From Dermacentor variabilis (lineage: Eukaryota > Arthropoda > Arachnida > Ixodida > Ixodidae), in NCBI RefSeq assembly GCF_050947875.1, contig NC_134568.1, positions 265,575,815-265,639,814 of the forward strand: a stretch of 64,000 nt of DNA, in the 5' to 3' direction. The notes beneath the pieces are model-generated. The model was not told the DNA's origin. It searched no databases and saw only the letters and a program-made list of their open reading frames with translations. Both the position numbers and the translations under genes were made by a program. The first letter of the stretch is position 1; every line of letters starts with the position of its first letter. This document shows, in pieces, positions 24,101-35,200 of the stretch.

Positions 24101-27100
24101 CTCGTACAGTGCTCCGAAGGATACATTGCAATAGCGCAACTATGCTCAATGGCCTTTGAACTGTTTCTTGCAATTTACAACTTCTAGCCATGCACTTATT
24201 AATTTATGACTTGGATGGTCGTGAAGCCTAAGTGCTTTTCTACCTAGCAATACTGCAAGCTTGTCTGCTGACACTAGCTGCACAAAAAAGCAACAGTAGC
24301 TTGTGCTACAGCAGAACTTGAGGGCGGATTACAAGTTCTTGCCACACTATAGATGAGAAATATGAACATACTCCCAAGCTTCAATATCTTAGCCGGTGTA
24401 AAGCTGCAATACAGGTACTGCACTCCCTGAATTGCACTGCTTACAGCTGTCAAACTATACCTCTGGTGCTATGCACATTTTGGGAATGGCAAGAAGTTCC
24501 ACTAGACAAGGTATCAACCACACAGGCATTTAAAACATTGAGTTAAGGGTGTTTAAGACTGACTAAACACAATTTGCCCCTTGGCTTGGATCTCGATTCC
24601 TTTCCCCTCTAGTGTCATTGACTGAAGAGCCACAACAGGAGTGGAGTAGCAATGCTTTGTTGTCTTGCCTGTTTACTAATAGCAAGAAACTACGCTCTAG
24701 CACTGTAGCATAATCAAAGAACAAAAGGTCAAGTTTATTGAGCAAGCTTGATCAACCAGCTCTCCAGTAGTCTGGGCCCCACGTCAGAGGGTATCGTCGT
24801 ATGGTGTCATGATTACAATAGTGCATGAAGACTACTAGAGGCTGCAGTTTCAGTAGAAGGTAGGGGATAACCCCGAATTAAGGGTAAGCCTTTGCTTTTG
24901 ACAATGATCGGCCAAATTTAATCACGATTTCCCACTTCTCCGCCGGTGCAGAAATGCCATCGTCCTTTTAAGATTGACCACATTACAAAAACGTACGTAC
25001 GTACGTACAGTCCTATACACTGCGGCTGGTCGCGTCGTAATCCCGTGTTTCTCTAGTTTTAACGCCCGCGCAATACGTATGTAGTACTCAACAATCGGTT
25101 TGCTCTGGCGCAGTTTTAGAAGACGATCGTCGTCGTGCTGTTTGCGCATCACAAATGCGTCACACACACGCACACACACAACTCGATTGTGCAACACGCG
25201 CTGTTCCACCTTGCATCGCTTCGTTCGTGGTCGTGCTGTTTGCGCGAACAAACGCGTCACACACGCAACTTGATTGCTCTGCGCACACCGAACGCCAAAA
25301 CGCGATGTTCCACCTTCGTTCGTGGTCGTGCTATTTTGCACATACACATTCGTCACACACGCAACTTAATTGCTCTTTGCACACACCAAGCGCGTCACAC
25401 ACACACACACAGCTTCGATTGCCGTAAAACCCGCTGTTCCACCTTGCATCGCTTCGTTTGTGGTCGTGCTGCTTGCTTGCATGCGCAATGAACGTGCCAC
25501 CCTGGCGCTTGTCTGCTCCGGCGAGTTGGCACAAACCCTGCACTAGCGCATATTTCTATGGGCCCCGCGCGCGCGCATGGGGACTAGGGCATTTCAGGAG
25601 CTAGGCGCGTTTTTTACACGACGACTAGGGACCTAGACTCCCCTAGGGCGAAAAGTTACCTAGACATATAGTTCCCGTTGGCGCCGCGGGGGCGGTGCTG
25701 CAGTCGACCGGCTGCACAGGCGAGCGAATGTAAATGCGCCCCCGGGCCACTGTATGTTGAAAGCCATCTGCACCGAGGACGTGCTGTCTTTCCATGGCTT
25801 AGTTCACGTTGATGTGAGACGCAGCACGAAGGTCAATTCGCTTGCTGCTGCTGCTGCTGCTCTTCCTCACTTCAGCGTTCTGACAGCGAGTTTCCGCGGT
25901 CATCGAGTGCGATGTGTTCATATTTGCTTGTGTGTGCATGACACAATGCTTATTAATTTATTTAGTATGCCTATGTTTACAAGTTTATACGGCCGATGAC
26001 ACTACTATCTCTACTGCATATTGCTGTCCACTAATTGGCTCTCGTAATCAATGCTTCGCCTTTCGGGCAAAACTGCAACTTTTTTCTAACATTGATAACT
26101 TATTCATTGATATAAACTGCAAAACGAGGCATTACATATCAGGAGGAAGGGAGAGGGGTGCGTTAGCCACCCTTCAATTAATCTGATAGACAGGGAATGC
26201 GCTTATTTATGCTTCAGTTGAATCACGCTGTTGAATCAGTTGAATCATACTCTTGTTTATATACACTTAATTGTCTCTTTATCTGTAACTGTGATATGGT
26301 AACAGGACAATCTGTATGTGCACTATATATAGGATTTCTTGTTTTTCCAATAGACTCAGTTGTAAGTCTGCACTCGTCTGTTACCATTCCTGCCTCATGC
26401 CTTCTCTTGTTGCGCAGTTTGTATCAATGTATCTGTACCAACTTGCCCAGCTATTAACCCTATTATCGATAACTTAACAATGGGTCCGTGGCACTACTTT
26501 GTAGCATACTTGTGCTGGGACAATGAAATCATAGTGCACAATTTGCACCAGAGGTCACTTTACCATGAACTCCTTAAAAGCAGGGCTGACACTTGTAGTG
26601 CTTCCGCATGCCATTTCTATGTGCCCCAGCTATGTCAAAAAGATTTTTTTTTGTTTTTAACCTTGCAGCATAGCTAACATGCAGCTGTGCTAGCAACTAC
26701 AGCAACTGGTAGCTGCACTGCCATTATATGCTTGCCAACGTGGCTAGCAAATGAATTTTGAGAGGAACAGTGCCCTGCAGTAATGGATAGAAACAAAGGC
26801 ATATGCCAGCCTGAACCATAACAATTATCACCACTTGCTCATTTTTTGTCAGCTGCATAGGTTAGCTTAAAGCAAGACTTTTCTTTAATAAGATAGAGTT
26901 TACAGGTTTGCCTTGTACATGCTCGATGAGATATAATTACTAGTCTGTGTATTATGCACTATGAATGATCATTTATGGCTCCAAGTGCCTGCTGAAGAAT
27001 AGTGTATTTCATCATCAAACGTTTACCACATACCACATGTGCTAACCACCATTTGTCTTTGTTGCATGCAAAGCTAGTGATACTAAGTTGCATTTGATTT

Positions 27101-29196
27101 GTTAGCCATAACTTTGTTTGTATAAGCGTACAGTTATGAACTGCTTTGAACTGTTGTAAACTGTGTTTTTTGCTCTGGAGCTGTGAATCAGTTTACTTGG
27201 AACCTTAACCAAAAAAAGAAGGGACCTAAAATATTTCCAATTTGACACCCTAGTTTTTCTAAAATATTAAAGTTTAGGTTGGCTATATAAAAGTACACTT
27301 TTTAATGGCTGTTCGTAACTGTTCCCTTATACTGGCTGCCAGAATGCGAAAACTGATCATATCAGGTGAAAATTTGATGCTTGTGCCATCTTTGTGGCCA
27401 TCATAGTTGAATAGGTACGCTGACTGTGAATCAAGGGTTGTGTACAACTCACATTTAGCCTGTGGCAGAGTACATATTGGGCAGAGAAGCATTAATGTTT
27501 GGTTAAAAAAATGTGCTAACTCTTTCTTAAAATATGTACTGGGTGTTCATATGTAGAGCCATTGTCGCCAGTGTGGTTGTGGTATCTTCTCACAACACAT
27601 TGGTGATTATCAGGCATTGCAATCGGTGCATGTGTAAAATAGCTGAAGCATTTCATAATGTAAAAAAAAAAAAAAAAAAAAAACATGAGGGCATGTGCAT
27701 TAGCCAGGCTTTGGTAATGTTGTCAAGCAAAGAAATAGTTATTATTGTTGCCGTATGATTTTGTTGCTCACATGATCTTGAGGAATCTTTTTGATTTCTT
27801 CCAGGACTGTTGCCTTTCTAATTAGCTTTTTTTTGTTTTTTCAGAAAAATAAACCTTTCCGTGTCCTACCTAAGTTCTCCTTGTCTATTTGTGCACTGCT
27901 TATAATGCATTATAGTCCATTCTGTGTAACTGGCAGTACAGAAAGCCAACACATTTGGCTTGTTGCATTGGAGGCAGACTAGGTCTCTCAGTGGATGAAT
28001 GTGCTTTCTCCCTCTTTTGCACCCTGTGTACATGTCTTTTGCATAAGTACAGGTCAAATGCAGCCCTAAAATTTGCTTTTACAGCTGGTGAGCCCTGAGG
28101 TCTATGAGCACCACTTGTCACGTAGTGTGAAGACTGCGGAGAGCCAGGCACCTAACAGCTTCCACTGCAAGACTGCTGACTGCCCTGGCTGGTGCATGCT
28201 GGAGGACAATGTCAATACCTTCATGTGCCCTGTGTGCAGCCACTCAAACTGCCTCACTTGCCGGGCCATTCACGAGGGCAAGAACTGTCTCCAGTACCAG
28301 GATGAGCTAGATTTTAATGCCCCCGATGGCCAGGAGGCAAAGCAGACTAAGGAATATTTAGATGTGAGTGCTGTCTACGATGCCTTGGACGTAAACATAG
28401 ACTTCCTTCGTGTTCTTTGTGAGACTGTGTACATGGCTTCCACAACACTTGTATTTTGGTTAACAATCTAGAGTGGAAGCTGCAAGAGGTGCTGTGGCAC
28501 TTAGACAATGCTCAACACTCTGCTTGAGACTGAGGAAATGGTGCTCTGACATGGTGGAAAAGATAATGCAAGGATGCATACTATCACATGGTAGCATTCA
28601 TGATTCACTGATGCCAGCTGTAGTTTCCGCTTTCAAGTGCCACATTATTGTGGAACAGCGTATAGTTTGATACCATGTATATAGTATATGGTAGATTGAC
28701 CAAAATTTGAGCACATCTATACATGAGTATAAGTTTCGCTTTATTCAAAGTTAGAGGATAAAATAAGTTAGTGAAACTTGAAACTGGGCTTTGATTGGTT
28801 GGCCAGCTGACAGTTGTTTTTGAAAGTGTGAATAAGTAAGGCCAATGCTTATCTTTGTTCACTTCCCTACTGAGGAATCGCTCATATATAAATGGCATAC
28901 GTCATTCCTCCATTAACATATCTGCATGATGGGCCCAATTTCTTTTGCTTTCATTGATGTAAGCAAAAAATTATTAAGGGGCAGGGAAGTTAAATTCATT
29001 GTGGTATAGAGTGAGTGAACTAATTTTGACTAGGCTATAAACTACAATTGTAGATTCTGTGAATGCCTTACAATCTGGAAAGAATAATTAGTTTCACAAA
29101 CAATGTGTAGTACTATTTATTCCAGTAGTGCGTGTGTTTAGTGTCCTGGGTGTCTTGCAAAATTTATTGTTCCATAACTTCAGTGCAGAGTGAAGT

Positions 29197-29240
<44 letters not shown>

Positions 29241-32200
29241 AAGTGTGCTCATAGAAATGTCACTTACAGTACTTTATGCAAAGAAAATTTTGAATATTTG
29301 TGCAAATGCTTTTTGATGGAGAATAAGAAGGTGCTATCTTGAGAGTTAGCTGGACTTGAATAGGCTTGTATGATCAGACTTGAACCATCATATGTTTCAT
29401 TGAGTTCGTGCACCACGGTTAACAGAATGAATAGTAAGAACAGGTCTAGTGAGGCTCCTCCTGTCTGGCTGATCCTATCCATCCTGTCTGAGTAGTAACG
29501 TGCAAGTGTATGTAATAAAGACAGTTCGCAATAAAAATACACACCAATCAAATAGGGCTCATCATCATCGTGTGCCATTCTGAGGTGTATGTTCCAGTTC
29601 TTCATTGTAATGGTTGCTTTATTAGCCATTAAGAAAGTATTTTGTTTATTTATGGATAAATCCAACCCAGTGATGTCTTTCTATTTTATGGCCGTCTAGT
29701 TGACACACTCTCTATTTATTTTAGTACCCTGAAGGTACTGATGGTGACTGCATGGGAGAAGGGTAGTACAAAATGAGCAACACCTTAATTATGACAGTTC
29801 TGTGGAGCTATTGTGATGCGTACTAACAATTGACGTTGGCTGACAGAGGTAGACATTAATACAATTAGGGAAAAATACAAAATAAGCACAGTAAGCTAAA
29901 CAGAAGCAACACATGAGCAAAGACAAAGAAAAGAAAAATGAACAGAATTATGCAAAAATTATGCAGTATAATTAGCATATTGCATCAGAAATCCTGCATA
30001 CCCCAAAAAATTAAATAGAAAAGTAGCTATCAAAACCAAATTACTAGGGATGTTTGAATAGGAAAATTTCTTGAATACAAATATTCTGGAAAAATGACCA
30101 CTGAATTTTGAACTGAGTATAAAATATTTTCTAATTTTTAAACGAAGTGAAATATAAAGTTTGCACAAAGTTCATTTGTTAAGAAAAGAAATAATCAGGC
30201 ATACACTGATGCATGCAGGTAATACCTTTATCATTTAGACGCATGGACAACTGAGGCACTTGTAAATTATAAATAACTGATTTCAATTATCTGTGCCCAG
30301 TTACCATAGCAATGACAATAATGAAACAGGGAACAGCATGTTACCAGTTCACATACACTGTTGTGTTCACTGAAGGAGAGAAATGTGATACTACAGCACC
30401 ACACATTGTTTTAAAGGGATGCAAACATTGCGAGACTGGACAAACAGTAAATTGAAACAAATTCGTATAATAGGCTGTCTCAAAGCGACCAGTTTTTATT
30501 GAATGACTGGAAATTATTGAGGAGACTTTATATTCTTCTGCTTCGCTCAGGAATTTGTACCCCTGCGCAACAACCGCAGCTTTTCTTCTAGCAGAATTAT
30601 TTGGAACAGTTTTTACATCCGTCTTTCTCTATCCCTCGAGACTTCAGTAATTGTTTTGATCCCTTACGTATTAGAAAAAATGAATATTCAACAAATTTTA
30701 ATAATGAGTTCTCAAATCGAATCTATGAAGTTAATAGCAGCAACTATTCTATATGTATTCGAAATTTTGAATATTTGCACACTCCTGCAAATTACATAAG
30801 ACTGCCAGTTTGTAGAATGTCCTTAAGGGCTTTTTGAAGTATATCTGCTTTCTTAGTTTGGCAATACTGGTGGCAGTGAATTGCAATCAATTTTTGATAG
30901 AACCGGAGGTGAATTCTTATACTTTTTCTCTGTGAAAAGATGGAATTAACTTTGCAACAGCAGTCAGCTTGAGGTGCCACGACAAGCTGTAATAATGTCC
31001 ATAAGTAAGTGCAAATCGGTGCTTCCTCGAGAGCACAACAAATAATTAATTTCAGTGCTTTATGTTGCAACCAGCACCCGCTGTGGTTGCTCAGTGGCTA
31101 TGGTGTTGGGCTGCTGAGCACGAGGTCGCGGGATCGAATCCCGGCCACGGCGGCCGCATTTCGATGGGGGCGAAATGCGAAAACACCCATGTGCTTAGAT
31201 TTAGGTGCACGTTAAAGAACCCCAGGTGGTCAAAATTTCCGGAGTCCTCCACTACGGCGTGCCTCATAATCAGAAAGTGGTTTTGGCACGTAAAACCCCA
31301 AATATTAAGTGCAAATGAAGTACTGCTATGGTAGAGTGTATGGAAACATGATAATGGAGACGTGATAGCGTGGCATACTTTCTGTTCATGACAAGTGGTG
31401 TCAGCTTATGATTCTTTCAGTGCAGATGTGCTTTCATATTTTGAATATGAAGTGAAGTTTCAAAAAGTGTATGAATATAGGTATACACTTCAGGAGGAGG
31501 GCAAAAAGCAAAGTGCCTTATGGGGCCATATTTCTACAGTAATAGCATTTAACATTCAGCAGCAACACCACTTCACAACAGAGTTGGCATGCTTTAGTGA
31601 GGTCCCCATCTGAAACATTTAATGACGTAACAGTTGCGATGTAAAGACAGTATAAAACATACTGCTTTGTCCTGCACTGGTTCAAGAAGGTGTGAGATTT
31701 GTGTGTGATGAGAATGCCATATAATAGAATAATATTTTGGGGAAGAACAGATTAGTTACTTGCACGCAAGAGTCTCGATTTCTCATTAGCAGGCTGTAGG
31801 TGGCAGCTAATTCCAAGTTTTTTAAAAGCCTCAGTGACTGTGTTTTCTGTGCGAGCAGATCAGCCAACATTGGAACAGAAAAGAACGTATTTATGTGACT
31901 GATGCAATTCAATCATGGCACTTTTCTTTAAGTTTAGAGTTGCACTAGGAATGAAGCAAAGTTTTACATCAGTTTCAGTTTCAGTTTATTTTTGTTTCAC
32001 CTTCCGTTTTCGTTAAAAGTATCAGCCTCATACTCATTTGTAACACGGATAAATATACGACAAAGGAAAAGGAAACCAAGGAAAACCAGGAAATAAAGGT
32101 GCTTGTCTGCACCTGGCTAGGTCCCTGTCCTCAATATTTTTTACGCTGAAGCAACAATGGTAACATAATACCATCATGTCACAATATGTAAAAAATAGTA

Positions 32201-35200
32201 AGGAATATTAATTTTCATGCACTCTATCAAAATATTGACAAGATATACATAAACAACAAACAGAAAATGCATTTACCAAGAGGTAAAAGGAGTTCTTGAA
32301 GAGTTCACATAACTAAACAACATCACATAAGCAATAAGGCAAAGAACACCCGCTAACCGTTTGCGTTATCGGTTAGTGGGGGCTTGCTGCATAAACTTAA
32401 ATAGACAAGAAAAATAGAGTTTGGCATCCAAAAAAATATAGGAAAAGTGCTAAGTATTGTAATACCTAAGCACTGGAAAAAAATTATCAAGAGGAATATT
32501 GGTCCATTAACAGATCTCTATAAAGCAGCTTTCTGAAATGTCTCAGGTACATTGCTTGCTAAAATTCAGTTTCAATATTTCTGTTACAATTTGAGAAAGC
32601 AGGGATCAAGTAGCTAAGACGCTGCCTTCCATACTTTGTCTTTAGTTTTGGCAATTGATAGAATTTCTGAGCTGAAAAATTGTGTTTATCATGAAGTGAG
32701 TTTTTTTCAAATTTTTGTGGATGTATTTTAAACTATATAAATATTTGTTGTCAGTGAGCATGTTTGTAGTTTGCTTACAAATAACAATTTGTAATGGTCA
32801 CTGAAATCCCTAGTAGAGTACGTGTTTCGCAAACTTTCAAGGGCATGGATAGACCTTTTTTGCAAGGTTTCTTGCCTTTTGATGTTAGCAGTACTAGCAG
32901 TTGTGCCCCATAAGAGAAAACAATACAGTATCTGTGATTGTATCAAAGAAAAATATAGGCTTGGCCAGAACCTAACTGGTATGTAATTTCTCATCCTTCG
33001 TAAAGCACCTATTATGTGTGACAGCTTCAAGTTTAAATGGCTAACATGCTCATTCCAAGATTAATTTCCATAAAAAAGAACACTCGGTAAACACTCTTTG
33101 TGCACTCTATTTTATCATAACAGAAATGAATACTAAAAAGATTATTTACTTGTGTGCTTTGAGACCTAAAAATGACATACCATACTTTAAGAAAAATGAG
33201 AACAAGGTAAAAGCGAGAGCCTACCATGCTTTGTTTTATTGACATTGAGTTGAAATTAGTTTACATCTAGCCACTTTGACAACTCTCATAACCACTCTCT
33301 TAACCACCTATTTGCCTTTATGTTAGTTAATTCAGCACCAAGAAAGAAAGCATTTGTGTCATTGGTGTACAAAAGCATTTTTTCCATTAGTGGGATGCTA
33401 GTAATATCATTTATATAAAACAAAAGCAAAACCGGCCCTAAAATAAAGCCTCGTGGTACACCTGCAGTTGCTTACATTAGCTTGGACGATGATGAACACA
33501 GTGTGACATATTGTTTACGATTTGGCATATATCTTCTAATCAGGTTTAGACCTCACCCTCTAATCCTGTAAGAAGTCTGCTTACTGAAAAATACTTCGTG
33601 TGTGACTGAATCGAAGGCCTTTCTTAGGACCAGAAGTATTCCCACTGTATACAACTTTTCTTCAATATTTTTTATTATTAGTTTCTTTGTTTGCAATAGG
33701 GCTAGCTCAGGAGTTATTCTGTTGAAAACTGAACAGGTGTGGTGAAATTACTTCATGCTTTTTCAAAAGCCTGAGTAATTTCTAGTGCAGTATGCATTCA
33801 AATATTTAATGAAATGCTCAGTACGGATATTGTTTAATGCTTTGGCATGTTTACTGCTCTATATGTTTGTCCATCTGCTGCTTTCTACACCACTGGGATA
33901 GCAAATTCAGATCTGACTGTATAGCGTATTTGTCTACATCTGAATGGTTAGCTAGTTATTTATGTGCCATCCAATTTTCTGCAAAGGGTTGTATTGAGGA
34001 CGCCATATTTGATGCAATGCCATTAATATATACAGTAGATTCCTGTTAAGATGAAACCACCATAGTGGCTTAGCGTCTATGGTGTTGCGCTGCTAAGCAT
34101 GAGGTCACGTGATCAAACCACAACTCCCGCGGCTGCATTTCGATGGAGGTAAAATGCAAAAAGTCCCTCACTACGGCATGCCTCGTAATCAAATCGTGGC
34201 TTTGGCACGTAAAACCCTAGAATTCGATTCAATTCAATTCCTGTTATGATGAATGTGGTTAAGTCAAGTCTTCAGATATGCAGAACAATGTGCAAGTGCT
34301 TGGTTAGTTTCCCATAGACTCCATGTAGAAAGAAAATCCATTTAACATGAGCCATCCATTCAGCTTGCCGAACTTGCATCCATCACCAATGCATGCAATT
34401 TGGCTGAGCGAGAAGTCTGCAGTGGCTTCTAAATCTGGCAGAAGCAGATGGTATTTTTGTGTACACAAACTATCACTATTTTTACCAAGGACCCCATGGT
34501 GGCGGAACAAGTGGCAATTGCTCTAGCCATCAGGAGTAATTAGTGGGCCTGCATTTACAGTGATTCAAAAGCTGCTATAAGGGGTTTTGATAAAGGCTGC
34601 ATGGCTGGAGTTGCAGCTAAACTTTTTGACAACATTGGGATTATGAGAACTGAAATCTGATGGTTTCCTGCTTAATGGGGAAAGTGGACGAGACTCAGGT
34701 AAACCTCAGTAAGGTTGCTCATCACAATTGGCATGAGGACCTGCTAACCGTGATAGTCAGAACCAAGCCGTTCACCATCCAGCCAGGGAATATAGAGATC
34801 ATTTAATAACTTACCATGACATTACCAAACATTACTGTCTAGGACGCAGGCAATCCCCATTGCCAACTGAACAGGGCTCAGGCAGTCTCACTGCGCTTAT
34901 TGCAAACAGGCACATATCCCACGCCATACCACATTAATAAAATATATCCAGAGAGAGAGATTAAGATGGACTACAATGATTGTAATGGCATCATTGGAAT
35001 CAGACATGTGCTGGCGGGGTGTGCCATGACTCTCCCCAACCTCGTTGAAGAATGGACACAGTGGGAGAAAAGGATTCAAAGCCCATTGTTTCAGGACCAA
35101 CTAAGGGCCATCTAGAGGGCCCATGATGTCGCTGAAGGGCTTGGCCTGACAATGCCAATGTGGTAGTGGTCCGCCTTGGCTTAAAAAGTCGAGCCTCCAG

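Larger units (their letters stand above)
21722..26085. mobile_element. 4.4-kb foldback element with long subrepeat-bearing inverted arms
   Basis: The inverted arms are about 22038-22560 and 25135-25726. Shared arm landmarks include 'gtcgactgcag', 'aacgggaactata', 'aggtaacttttcgcccta', 'tgtaaaaaacgc' and 'ggggactaggg' in the two orientations. Inside each arm the 18-mer AGCACGACCACGAACGAA recurs (22301, 22433 and 22528; reverse complement at 25220, 25315 and, with one change, 25453). The 2.6-kb centre has only short open frames and no transposase I can recognise. The outer segments match the deleted copy at 8.8-9.5 kb. Foldback (FB) and Galileo-type transposons have such arms, but the superfamily here is unknown. 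Confidence 0.7.

Noticed and set aside
29264..29665. 133-codon minus-strand frame
   Set aside because: No family resemblance and no supporting signals; probably chance in an intron.
34897..35115. Independent small gene at 34.9-35.1 kb
   Set aside because: Its peptide matches the C-terminal end of an I-type LINE.
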